Shown: positions 35,626-47,755 of the stretch, one piece after another
Layout of the letters: every line of letters begins with the position of its first letter
Numbering within the stretch: position 1 is the first letter of the stretch
NCBI GenBank assembly: GCA_964036665.1
Contig: OZ038528.1
Location: 3,974,501 to 4,038,500 of the forward strand
Source: Gordius sp. MW1
Taxonomy: Eukaryota; Nematomorpha; Gordioida; Gordea; Gordiidae
DNA: 64,000 bases
Reading direction: 5' to 3'
Notes under the pieces: model-generated
What the model was told of the DNA's origin: nothing
Databases searched by the model: none
The model's input: the letters and a program-made list of their open reading frames with translations, nothing else
Made by a program: the position numbers and the translations under genes

Positions 35626-38600
35626 ATGTCGCAGTATTTTAATAAAACTTCTCTTAAATTTAATCAATCGATAAATCAAACTAGCCAGGACGTATTATAT
35701 AAATATTCGAAAGAAAATAGGAAAGGTTTTCTACCCTCTTCAATTTCTGTTGATACACGTAGTGATGATACCAAAAATCAAGGACTATTGGCACGCACAC
35801 AAATGGAGAATAGTGTGAGCGAATTCATGAAAAAATTTAGTTATCAGTCAAAAATAAACGTTATCCATAAAAGTTCTATTCAAGTGGATGTGAAACATTT
35901 AGGCAAAGATAGCACATTTGGTGGAGAAAATATAACTTCAATCGACCCTCGAGAGATTAAAGGACCAAATAAATCTACCTCAACCATTGTTTATGATTCT
36001 GTAAGAAAAAAATTTGTCAAATTGAATACAGGCCAAAACGGTCCTAGTAATTCGCGAACAAATACCTCCAATAATATCAAATATCTCGGAGTTAAAAGAT
36101 GGACAAATGATAGCAATCAGTCATTTAATAATAAACTTTTATCCTCTATACGATTGAAAGATACCTCCTCCAAGACCCCTCGTTCCTCTGTCAAATATAG
36201 AAACAAAGACAAAGGTGAATCGGTGCGAACTGGCAAAACTTCAAACCCCACTGCTTCAGTTGGAATAACTAGCGGTCCTATTAATAACTTTAACGAGCCG
36301 GTTTTATTGGGTATTAGAATTTATTTAATCATATTTATTTTTAAAAACAATAGAATTATATTTTTTAAATTATAAATACCAAAATCTGATATTCCAAGCT
36401 ATTTGACTTTTCAGCATTGGTCGAAGGCAGGGGTCATGCCAAAGGTGAAATTGGATTAGCAAGTATAAACTTAAAAACACCTAATTTAATTATTTCTCAA
36501 TTCCCGGACAACCCCACTTATGCCAAAACGATCGCAAAATTACACGTTCTATACCCTTTAGAAGTATATTATAACATATTTCGTTAAAAAATGCCCTTTT
36601 TAATTATACACTTTAATTTGTTAAAACACAAAAAATTATATTTAAACTTTTTTTTGTATAAATTTTTTTTTAGAATTTCCGATGCAGAATACAGAAAATT
36701 AACATAAATATTTAGTTCACAATTTATTTGTTTTATTACACCCCACAAAAAAAGTTAGATACATTTATTCTAAAAACAAAAATAGTTAATGTGAAATGTC
36801 ATATTTATTTATTATTTGATGGTATTGGTAAATAAATATCTAATATTTTTTTATACTAGAATTATTTCAAAAAGCTTCTATTATTCAACTATAAAAATTT
36901 TTTTTTAACCAGTTTATTTAAAAACCACCGTTAAATTAATATAAATAAAAAGCTTTTTGGTTTAATATGTTCTTTTAAATATTGTCCATTAAAGGTATAA
37001 AATTCTCAATAATGTATCTAAACTGCAAACTGAAAATTATTTTATAGAAAATATTGGTGTTGCAAAAATGCTGCGTTTTGTTTGGTCGACCTTTTTGGTT
37101 CAACTCAGATTCAAGCTCGACTCTGGTATGTTTTTCAAACTTCAACTAAGCCTAGAGGTCGATTAAGATTTATAGACCAAAAAACCTTTGGTCTGTTTAT
37201 GTTGAGTCGACTAAAACCAAAAGTCGACCAAATGGAACCCAGCTGTTTATACAACGGTACCAAGTCAAACGTTATAAAACACCTAAAAATAACTAAAAAT
37301 TTCTATAAAAATTATGATATAAGCTTTTAATTTAGGTAGATCTGCTGAAGGTTTCATACATAATTAGGGTTCTCTATAATAGGGGTAGGGTTAAGGTTAG
37401 GGTAAGGTTTTAGTTATTTTTAGGTGTTTTATAACGTTTGACCCTGAAAACGTTTGACCCCGATTCTTTACAACACTAAACTATATTATAATGGGTAAGC
37501 AAAAAAGAAGCTAGTTTAATAGAATATAACGTGAAAGCATAAAAACTTCTCTACTTTATGCAGTCCTTTCTAATTTGTACCATTTAAGAGAGTAGCCGGG
37601 GGGGGCAGGAAAGGACAGCTATCCCCACGCCACCTCTTATATTCAATTATCCAATATGTTTAGCGAAACTAGAGTTAAAATAAAAAAGTTATTATTTTAA
37701 ATTAAATTTATAAAATTTGAATTATTTTAGATTATAATGCCTAGTACGGTAGTTGACAAAGGAGCCATGTCAGAATTGATGAAAATTATTCTCAGCGAGT
37801 TTCCCAATACTAATATAGTTACGATAAAGCGGCAATATTTTAAAGATGTAACCGGGTACGAATACATAACTAATCTTTCCCTGCCCGATTCCAACGAATT
37901 AGAGCTTGAAATTAAATCAAAGTGAATTTTTGAAAATAAATTTGAACCATAAAAATGCTTGATAACAAATACTTTATTTTTGCTAATCAGATATTACGCT
38001 GTATCCGCTACCGCGGCCTTATTTAAATACATAGAATGCGTTCAGGATATTGTGTATGCCCCTAAATCTTTAAATATCACTTACGTTTGTAGTGAAAACA
38101 CAATGCTAATCGGTATTATATTAATATAAATTTACTAAAATTCTATTATTTTAGACACTTACAGTGTGAAGCAATTAGAACTCATTGAGAATTTAGTGGA
38201 CAAACACAGTGAAAAAACGCTGTTTGGTTGTCTCAATTATACAAGTACCAGGGCTGGGGCCCGTCTATTGAGAGCCAACCTTTTGCAAGTAACTTGTAAT
38301 TAGTGCTGTAAAAACGGCTGGGTTTTATTTGGTCGACCTTTAATTTAACTAAGAATAACGGCCCACTCTGGTCGGATTTCTAATTTCTACTAAGCTTAGA
38401 GGTCGACTGGCTTTGCATTAAAGAAATTTAAGATAACTTTATCACATATTTTCAAAAATACTTAGCAAGCGAACAAATTATAACCGTAGAGGACGAATAA
38501 AATTTTTTATTAGTGATGCAAAAAAGCTTAGCACTATTTCAATTGAGCACTAAAAGTTTACTTTAATGTTGTTACTTGACATTTAACATCTTTAACACAG

Positions 38601-41600
38601 ACATCTACCTATTTTTTAATGATAAGTGGGAGCTAAAGTAAGAGTGGCCGTGGGCGTAGCCAGCATTGGAATTATAGGGGGACAACCATGATTTAGGAAG
38701 GGGCAAAATGATAATTTGGCGAAATTTTAAACAGAGTTATTCAAAAAATTTATGATTTTTTGAATTTAAAGAAGGGGAATCGACTTTTTCTGCCACCCCC
38801 CGGCTACGCTCATGATAATGGCTACTAGTGTTGTAAAAACGGCTGGGTTTTGTTTGGTCGACCCAACAGTCGACTCAGGTCCGTTTTTTAAATTTCGACT
38901 AAGCCTAGTGGTTGACTAAGAAAAATAGACCAAAATATCTTTGATCTGTATATGTTTAGTCGACACCAAAGGCCGACCAAATTAAAGCGAGCCGTTTTTA
39001 CAACACTAGTGGCAACTCATTTGCTTCCACCTGACTCGTATCTTTAACAGCCACATTTTATAACAATGATGCCAAAACGTATATTTAAATATATCTCATT
39101 TTAACTTTTATTATTACTTTAACTATTGAGAGATAGGGAAAAGTAGTTTTCATACGCATTATATAAAAGGGAAAACAATCTAATGTAAAGGCGCGAGCCA
39201 TGGGCGTAGCCAGGAGTGGAACTAGAGGAGGGGGGCAATTAAGATTTAGGGAGGGGGGGCAAAAGGGCAATTTTTAGAAATTTAAGCCATATTTAGATAA
39301 AATTTTAAAAAATTTATGCATTTTGAGAGGAACAACCGCCCCTCCCTGTCCCCTCTGGCTAAGCCCATGGCGCGATCCTTTATGCAAGTAAATCCAACCT
39401 CGGTGTACAAAATGGGCATCTGCTCCCCTCTGCCACCCTCCCCCCCCCCCCCCCCTTAGAGAAATAATTATTTTAAGTTTTTGGAACATTTTAACTCTCC
39501 TTACATTCGCATTAAAAAATCTGGTTAGGCCTTGAAGTTTTCCGTATTTTATTTGTGTCTAAAGAAACCTAATATTGAATTGCTATGTAATTAATGAGCT
39601 CATTTGTAGTGAAAAATGTATTGTCGTATTATGTCTGGTCTCGTCGTGTCTTGTCCAACTTGTTACATGCTCTGGTTCCTTCGGTAAACAGGCCATAACC
39701 CTTCTTTAAAAAAATCGGAAAGCGTTCACCAAAATCTAAATTTTACACGTACTTTTATTTAGGCAACAAGTTAGGATTCTTATCTTATTGTACGATACAA
39801 CTTTAAAATCCTCTGCCAACTCTTGGCCTATATATGAATATAACCAATACGTTTATTATTGTTGTATGTGAATATATGACTTTGTTTTCGTAAAAATAAT
39901 TAACCCTAAAAAACTCACTTTTTTGTAGCCGCCCAAGGATGTAGATACGATAAAGCTTCGATACGAATGCATAGAAGAATTACTCTCTAACGAAAACTTG
40001 TTTTACAGCTTGAAATCCATCATGCATCTCTTCAATGATTTCGAAAATGCTCTAGCCTTGTGCGCTCAAATGCCAAAAACTGATGTAAACCCATACATAA
40101 TTTATATAAATTAAGTTCTAAACGTTAGAGAAAGATTTTGCAGGGAGTAATATAATAATGAGTTTTTGGTACTTTTTCCATATCGCTACCTGAGAATTGG
40201 AGTGCTCTATATGCACAAAACTCCAAACTGAGATAAATGAGTTCAAAGTTTAAAATGCTATAAAATCTAAACTTATTATTCATATGACTTTAAATTAAGT
40301 TTGATAGTGTAGACTATTAGCATCTGTAATAGTCTAACCAAAAATTTGGATTTTATGTTTTTTTTAAATTAAAAAAATGGATTTTTTTAATTTCAGATAG
40401 AGCAAAGTTCTAACTTTTTTGCGATTTTATTCGGCTACGTTGCTCTATCTGCATTTTTATCCGAAAGTTTTACGATTTTGTAGACATTAAACATAAAATC
40501 AAGACTTATAACCTTAATTATTAAAATAAATATGAGATAATAGAACTAGTTATTTATTATTATGTTTATATTACTCCAATAACTTAAATTTTTTCACTTT
40601 TATAAACAATTTTAAGGTAAATTGGGGCTATGTTGGCGGCAAAATTTATTAGATTAAAAAACTTATAAGGTTATAAATTTATTTGTATATAATGAAATTT
40701 TTGATACCATAACGATTAACATCATTTATCAAGCTCTAAACCCCTAACCGGGGTCAATTTGTACATGGGTCAGTATTATTTTTATTACATATAAATGCTA
40801 CCCCTTTGAAAGACATTATTATACCAAGCGAGTTCATGTTAGTTTTAGACAAATTATTGGTTTTACATAAATGATATACATATAAAAAATAATTGCAAAC
40901 TCTTATTCTGACATTTTTTAGTTCACAATAAAGTTGGAATGAGTGTTTTTTCTCGGAAAACTAATTGCTTCTTTGACTCGACAGACATAGAACCTTTCTT
41001 TTTTTTATAAAATTTCCTACTCTTTTCCTTTTTCTCTTTAAAAATTTTCTTTTCCTAACCATAGTTTCATTCATTGATTTTGTCTAGCGACCAACATTAT
41101 CAATTTCTTGATTTATTCCCTTAAAACTATTATAAAAGTTATCTATATTTTTTATATTCATTTTATCAATGTTTGACATACCACAATGTGAAAAGTAATT
41201 GTAGAGATGTTATTCGAATTAAAATTTAGAGCAGACGATTTATTCACGTGACTAAATGAGCGCTTGCGATTGGGTAAATGCAGATAGAGCAAACCAATTC
41301 TAAAAAATATTGACATTCGAGATTTAAGCCAAATAAAACCCTTAATAGCGAAGCCTATTTTTTCCACATTTTTTAAAAAGTTTATGATAGACTATATAAA
41401 AATCTACCGAATAGCACTTTTACTTTAAAATTTTCAAAAATTGCAGATAGAGCACTCCAATTCTCAGGTAGCGTAATTTTACTTATATTTAAACGTAATG
41501 CTTAAAAAAAATTCAGACGGGCTAAGAAGTTTTTTAGGGTAACGGAGGGGCCTGAAGTGCGTAGAAAAAATATGGACGGACTCGAACGGCCAAGAAGCTT

Positions 41601-44600
41601 TGACCTCCTAAAATGGCCCGTTGCATATCTCTAATTAGAATAGGTCACTCATCTTTACCAGATATCTTACTCTTGATAACCGATAACCAATGATTATGAC
41701 CTAAGGCTAAGCTAGGATAAAGTTTACGTTACAAGACTTTAAATACATCTTTAATAATCACGTAAATTAAGAAATGTATTCGCTTAATTGTTTTTAACAG
41801 AGCAACCTAAGACATTGCGATTGGAAAATAGGGGCTTTCATTGACCTCAAACACAATCTCAAACGCGTTACTTCGCTCAAATATCTTCTCAATCAATTTC
41901 ACAATCCCATGTTCGTAATCTTCAAAAAGGTATGAAACTCCCATAAAAACCATAAATATAAACGTGATAGTTATTAGACGAACCTACGTTTGGAACTGTA
42001 GAAGCTAAACTGGATAAAATTTTAACGATAGAGCATAAATTTATAAAGAATTCGGAAGAATTGAGGAGCCAGAAATGTTTAGCAGTCCAAGTAAGTTCAT
42101 CATAGAATTAAATGATTACAAAATTTCATCTTAGGCACCCCCTTACAGTATATTTTATCTTAAGTTGAAAAGGCAAGCTAACTTTTATAGGCTTATTAGA
42201 AGTGACTAGAGGCATATATGGGAATTTAAAAAAGGAGCTCGAAGGTACCCTAATGTTGAGACTTTACATAACAATAAAACATTTGTAGAGATGGAAATGC
42301 AGATAAATCAAAAACATAAACTTGGACTCAAAATAATATATAACCAAACTCGAGGCTTTTTCTATTATAAAAAAGATTCTCGCAAGATTTCAGCGGATAT
42401 TAAACCCGATTTTCCAAATGAATTTGTCAAAATTTCCCGAGGCTGGAAAGGATACAATTTAACAACGATTGAACTGGTTAGTCAAATCTAACCAAAATTT
42501 TGTTTTCAAACCGCTAGAGACTTATTATAAAATATCCTCACTCAGGATATAATGACATGGGCGTAGCCAGTATAAAGGGAGGCAATAATGATTCAGGGAG
42601 GGGCAAAATGATCCTTTTTGAAATTTTACCTATAATTTTTACAAATTTTTTAATTTAGGGGGGGGGCAGCCGCCCCTCCCTAACCCTCCTTGGCTACGCC
42701 TATGTAAGGGATATTAAATTATTATTTTTTAAACTATGGGGTGTTTGCGTAACCATAGATAAATACTATAATGGAACGGCGAAGGGCTGACTTTTGCACT
42801 AAATATATTAACTAACTTAAGGCGTCATTTTAAATGAATTTTTTCAGTGTGTTCATTTGTGCAGTAATAATTGCAAAAATTATGGAAATCACTATAATGA
42901 GAATACTGAAAGATTATCTTTTCATACGAAATTTAACATTTAAATCAACAAAATCATTAACGTTAGTTTGTTAATAGATGCACCTCTTATTTAAGTCTAT
43001 GGTTAAAACGCAATTATATGTCGCCCTAAAAGAAACATGAAATAGTTTGTGATTTATTTATTAAATTGGGAACTTTGCTTAAATAATTCACGGGCTAGGG
43101 GGTACTTATATTATTATTTTTATGTCCATTATGTCTAGTATAATTAAAAATACAACTAATAATACAATGATTGTAACGCTATAATCCAAAATATTCATGT
43201 TCATATGATAACATTGGGTAAATTGACTATGTGCTATATTTTGTGCTTTTTATGATATATAATAATTTTTTTTTATTAATCTAGCTAAACCTTAATGGTA
43301 AGTTCATATAATTATTTAAAATGCAATATATGATTGTCTTAACATATGTATACGTATGAATTATTATTTTCATAAATTGAATTTTACAACAGACAGAATC
43401 AATCAAGTAGTCCAAGATATTATGTGGATGAGCGCAAAGTAATATGATCATGGGCGTACGCAGGGGGGGGCAGGGGGGGCGGCTGCCCCCCCCTAATTTT
43501 AAAAATAAGATTTTTTCAATACAAAAACCCTCAAGAATAAAAAAAAATTTGTTTTGCCCCCCCCTAATTTTGCTCTGCCCCACCCTCATTAGGCTCTGCC
43601 CCACCCTAATGTGGCTCCCCCCCCCTCCAAATAGTCGAGACCTTTTTTTTTTTTTTTTTTTTTTGCTCTCAGGAAAATTTTAGAAAAATTTTTTTTTTAA
43701 TCTGCCCCCCTCTAATTCAAAACCTGCGTACGCCCATGAATATGATAATTACATTTTTAGATGATAAACATTATTTAGGATATTAACGGAAGTGTATGAA
43801 GAAATTAAAGAGAGTATCGGTTGTTTGTACAAGCTTGCAGAGGCTTTACCATTAATAGATATGATGATAAGTTTTGCTCATTGGGCTTCAATCAATGATA
43901 CAGGTTGATAAGATAAGCCTAATCCTATAAAAATTTATATTTATTCAGTAAAACCAATAATATCCAAAAAAGTGTTTGTGGCGGCTAGCAGACATCCTAT
44001 CCTAGAAAAGCATACTCCTTCTGAATACGTCTCCAATAACATTGTAATTGATCAGATTTAAGACCTTGATTATATGATTTGTACGGGCGCGGTTTAACCA
44101 AGCCTTAAACATCTAGAAAATATTAATTTTGAGTCAACACTCTTATTATTAGATAACGAGTGTTAAGCACTCCTAAAGTTTTGAGCTCTAAGGGCTTGTC
44201 TTAATGTCGGACTAAGATTTAAATTGGGCGAATTTATCCTTGTCCAAATATCCGATTCAATTTCATGGGTGAAACTCGGTTGTAATTATTAATATTTTGT
44301 TTTAACGTTTTTTTTGTTTATTTCAACTCTTGAGATTAAATCTAAAATACGCTGATCCCTTAAAATTCAAAAACATACAACATTTAAGCTAACGAAAAAT
44401 TTAGCATCTTACAAAATCGCTATATGTTATGCTTCTTTAATGTAAATCTGCTGGAAATTCCAAGTTAAGAACACGGCTATGTTATAACCCAAATCCGAAA
44501 TTAGGACAAGCCCTAAGATAGACAATAAGCATGTGGGCATTAAATTATTTCCCAACTTTTATTATTTATTGTGTTACAAAGAGTTTTCGCATTAAAATTG

Positions 44601-47600
44601 TGGCAACAAAATTGATTTTCATAACTATTTAGAGTTTTTATTATTATTTTATTATTATGATATAGAAAATGTCGAGATTGAACAATTTCCTCGTAATTAC
44701 TGGACCTAACATGGTAATCCAGTTTATAAGTTTCTTTGTAAAAAGGCGAATTATGTTATAGTCAGGTAAAACTACTTATTTAAAACAAGTGGCACTCGTC
44801 CAAATAATGTCACAAATCGGATGTCATATACCTTGTCAATATGCCGAAATTAAAATTTTTGATCGAATTCTTTCATTTTTCGGTTGTCAAGATGATATAG
44901 AAAATAATTTATCTACACAAATGATTGAAGTATAAATAATTTGTAAAAAAAATTAAATTGATAAATATACAATATTGTGTAACTGTAAAGAAAACGATTT
45001 ACATCAAATTGTTTTGGTTTTTTTGAAAGGACCTATACCTTAAAGGATATATTTATATTTTAAATGACATGACATTTATAAATTTAAAGATAAATCATAT
45101 TTTTAAATCGAATCTTTCGGCTACATTTTTTATTTTTAATAATTATAATGGATATTGACTAAAAAAGAATATTTTTATTATTTACCGTAATACTCAGATT
45201 TATCTTAATAAAAGATTGTCTTTAAATAAATAAGTTATAAATTTATCATAATTTTAAAATATAGGCTAATTGGATTTTCTTATTCATTATTTATATTATA
45301 AACACAAAAGTATAATTTAAATTAGCTGAAAAGGGTGAAATTTATACTACAAAATGCCAACTCTGAATCACTCATTTTTATTGATGAACTTGGAATAGGT
45401 ATGTCAGAAAATGATCTACTGCTAAAATTTATATTTTATAGCAACAAGCACAAACATAGGAGCTGGTATAGCATATGCGGTATCAGAAGAGCTTATAGAG
45501 CTAAAGGTAACAACACAATTTGGTATAAATTAATTATTTTGCTAGTCGTACACCTATTTTGCTACGCATTTTAAATTACTATGCCGGCTGGAAGATCAAT
45601 ATCCGATGGTCCATAAGTAGATTATTATTATTATTATAACATTGACATGATTTACTTACAAATTTATTTCAAACATAGAATTTAATTTTATTATCAAAAA
45701 TGAATTTTCTAATAGTTATCATCTTGATGCATCATTTGAAAAAGGAATTAACAACGAAGAGTGTTTAAAGTATTCTTATAAAATAAGCCCCGAATCATTT
45801 AGGGGTACTAATTACGGTAGGTACAAATTGATAAACCATACCACTAAAAAATTTAATAATATTTATACCATTTTAGTTTACGCATCTGTGTAATTTATTT
45901 TATTAGGTCTGAAGTTATTTGAACAATGCTCCTTTCCAGACGCTTTGAAACAAAGAATTAAAAACTGCCTTAATAGAATTGATCACATGAAGAGTGTAAG
46001 TTATAACTGATATTTAAAAAGTTTAAAACATGAACATTTCTTAAATTAAATGCAAAGTTTCTTAGCGAATCAGTTTAAATGTGTTGGAATTAAATCATTA
46101 GAATAAATTTTTTAAAGTTTAAGAGTTAATTTCGTTATAGGTTGCAGCTGTCGAATTTAAAAAAAAATTTAAAAATTTGTGGCAAAAGCTATAAAATTAA
46201 TGCCTAACATGACTATGATTCAATTTGCATGCAAACTTTTTAAATGTGCACCATGAGTGTAGCCAGGGTACAAGCAGAATACGGAAATTTAAAAATTAGT
46301 AAAATTTTATTCTTGATTCACTTTCAAGATAGATATCGTCCTTATAACTAATTTTTAATAATAGGAAAGTCATATAAACCAGCGTAATGGTAGAAGTTTC
46401 ATGTTTGGCATGAAAACTTTATATAAATTGGCCTTCGATTTATGGGACATAAGCCAATCGACCGACGTTGCCAATGTGGATTTATTCCGAGAAAAGTTTT
46501 GGCGATCTAAAAGTTTATTTTCCAAATGCTTTATCGATTTTTTTGGAAAAACTGTCCAAGAGACAAGCGTCAATATAACAAACACGCTACTAGATATTCA
46601 TGGTAATATTGTTTAAAACATTTTAAATGGCAATCTACAATACGTTTAAATTCTGATTAGACTATAGCCTTTATTGAATTTTAAAATTTTCTTCAAAGGA
46701 CATATAAGTTTAAACATCTTTGAAGGATGTGTTATAAAATTTGAAAAGAACTAAGCTATGCTTATTTCTAAGTTTTAATCTAGAATATTATGAGTGACTT
46801 TTTTTAAATATTTAATAACTATCCAAGTATATGATAATCTATATCAATAGGTGAAGAAAAGGGTAAATGCGAAATGAAAACTGCTGTTCCAAAACGATGT
46901 TCCTCTTTTCTAGAGGCATTACTAACTAGTGATAGCAAGGTCTGCAAAAAATCTAAGATAACTTCATCTAAATCGATTCCATCTTTCGAAAGCGATTCAA
47001 ATATCGAAAATGATATCGTGAATGGAAAAATCTTTGATACCAGCCTTTTAACACAGTTATATAATTTGAATGCAAATAATCTGCACGAGGAAAGATCAAT
47101 ATCTCCAAATAATGTTCGTAGTAAATATTATAGTCATAACAAAAGTGATAATATAAATAATAAAACAGTTGTTGACTCAACCGATGGTCATTCAACAGCC
47201 ACCTCCGATACTAACCTTGTAACACATTTATCTAACTTAAATGCAAAAAATCCTGATCAGGAAAGATCAATAACATTAATTAATATTCATGGCAAATACT
47301 ATGGTCATGACAAAAGTGGTATTATTCAAAATGAGTTAGTTTATGACTCAACCGATGATCAATTAACAACCACCTTCAATACTAAGGCTATTGATGGCAT
47401 CGAAAAGAACCAAGATTTGTTATTAAAAGAAAATACAAATATAATATGTGAAGGATCAACTACCTCTTCAGAAAGTTTAAATGGGAAGAAATGTGTGCAA
47501 CGGCCTGATTTTGATGAGACTAACAGTAATCAATATGTAGACGCAAGGGAGATTGTATTAAACGATGAACAAAAAATTGAGAACAATAACGAAAGAAATG

Positions 47601-47755
47601 GGAATAAAAAACGGCTCAACTTATTTCTGTCACCTACTGACGCCAATTATCTGGATGATTGTAGATTTACTGCAAAGAAAATTCCCAATTTTACTCTTTT
47701 TGAAGACAGCCTCGAAAACTCTCCAATTAATTTTCAGCTTAAATCCCAAATATAA
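35626..47755 (+). CDS. MSH4: MutS homolog 4, meiotic crossover protein (23 exons)
   Basis: Partner of MSH5 in the clamp that stabilises meiotic recombination intermediates. Exons: 35626-36310, 36415-36563, 37731-37921, 37991-38112, 38155-38288, 39929-40084, 41801-41929, 41971-42090, 42178-42244, 42289-42476, 43285-43297, 43393-43438, 43779-43903, 43949-44043, 44666-44713, 44762-44929, 45326-45398, 45442-45506, 45546-45616, 45716-45816, 45907-45995, 46365-46602, 46851-47755. All GT-AG; sum 3978 nt = 1325 aa (human 936). Residues 1-228 are Ser/Asn/Lys-rich and unmatched. Then come [18 protein letters not shown] (MSH4 domain II start), the lever/clamp region, Walker A GPNMSGKTT (753-761), Walker B LIFIDELG (828-835), FATHF (863-867) and NYGLK. 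Residues after about 1026 form a 300-aa Asn/Ser/Asp-rich tail with an internal duplication. The usual DELGRGT signature reads DELGIAT here. Exon 11 is only 13 nt. Introns: several under 50 bp, others filled with MITEs. A shorter isoform ending near 46192 (unspliced after exon 21) is possible. Confidence 0.94.
37056..37256. mobile_element. TA-flanked MITE (CGGCTGGGTT family), copy f
   Basis: In MSH4 intron 2. Ends GGTGTTGCAAAAATGCTGCG and ...CCCAGCTGTTTATACAAC; contains the family's GGTCGACC and AGTCGACC blocks. Diverged. Confidence 0.65.
38302..38411. mobile_element. TA-flanked MITE (CGGCTGGGTT family), truncated copy g
   Basis: Left arm only (TAGTGCTGTAAAAACGGCTG onward) in MSH4 intron 5; the right arm is missing. 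Confidence 0.55.
38650..38814. mobile_element. hAT-type MITE, G-tract family, copy 5
   Basis: Ends CGTGGGCGTAGCCAG / CGGCTACGCTCATG, MSH4 intron 5. The G tract is partly eroded and the target duplication is weak (6 of 8). Confidence 0.7.
38826..39009. mobile_element. TA-flanked MITE (CGGCTGGGTT family), copy h
   Basis: Well preserved: TA, then GTGTTGTAAAAACGGCTGGG ... GCCGTTTTTACAACAC, then TA. It lies 12 bases from MITE copy 5, in MSH4 intron 5. Confidence 0.8.
39199..39369. mobile_element. hAT-type MITE, G-tract family, copy 6
   Basis: Ends CATGGGCGTAGCCAG / CTAAGCCCATG; flanks GCGCGAGC and GCGCGATC (7 of 8). MSH4 intron 5. A further run of about 14 C follows at 39440-39456, outside the element. 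Confidence 0.8.
39579..39665 (+). repeat. diverged solo end of the composite element
   Basis: AATTGCTATGTAATTAATGA with GCTCATTTGTAGTG, then a GTC-rich stretch (GTCTGGTCTCGTCGTGTC), parallel to the left end of the composite elements but well diverged. MSH4 intron 5. Confidence 0.4.
40184..41473. mobile_element. 1.29-kb element with long inverted ends, in MSH4 intron 6
   Basis: CGCTACCTGAGAATTGGAGT followed by GCTCT at the left is matched by AGAGC and ACTCCAATTCTCAGGTAGCG at the right. An inner pair (GCTCTATCTGCATTTTTA near 40442 and AATGCAGATAGAGCAAACC near 41278) repeats the motif inside. No transposase is recognised in the AT-rich middle. It makes up three quarters of MSH4 intron 6. Confidence 0.65.
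42556..42704. mobile_element. hAT-type MITE, G-tract family, copy 7
   Basis: Ends CATGGGCGTAGCCAG / TGGCTACGCCTATG, MSH4 intron 10. About 15 bases are missing after the left end. Confidence 0.75.
43449..43738. mobile_element. hAT-type MITE, G-tract family, longer variant (copy 8)
   Basis: Ends CATGGGCGTACGCAGG / CCTGCGTACGCCCATG, with identical flanks AATATGAT on both sides (perfect 8-bp duplication). The interior has multiple CTCTGCCCCACCCTAAT-like repeats and a T20 tract. MSH4 intron 12, 10 bases after exon 12. Confidence 0.85.
47036..47377 (+). repeat. MSH4: in-frame 171-bp tandem duplication in the MSH4 tail
   Basis: Two consecutive 57-codon units begin [15 protein letters not shown] and [15 protein letters not shown]. 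About 30 of 57 residues are identical, including ERSI, KYY, DSTD. No indel separates them, so the reading frame has been kept since the duplication. Confidence 0.9.

Noticed and set aside
5821-43680. Long G or C runs as separate functional G-quadruplex sites
   Set aside because: Most are parts of the MITE family and lie at the same place in each copy; no independent evidence for function.
46141-46192. Possible final exon of MSH4 ([17 protein letters not shown])
   Set aside because: The exon at 46365-46602 keeps the phase and matches the MSH4 C-terminal helix region better; kept only as a possible alternative end.
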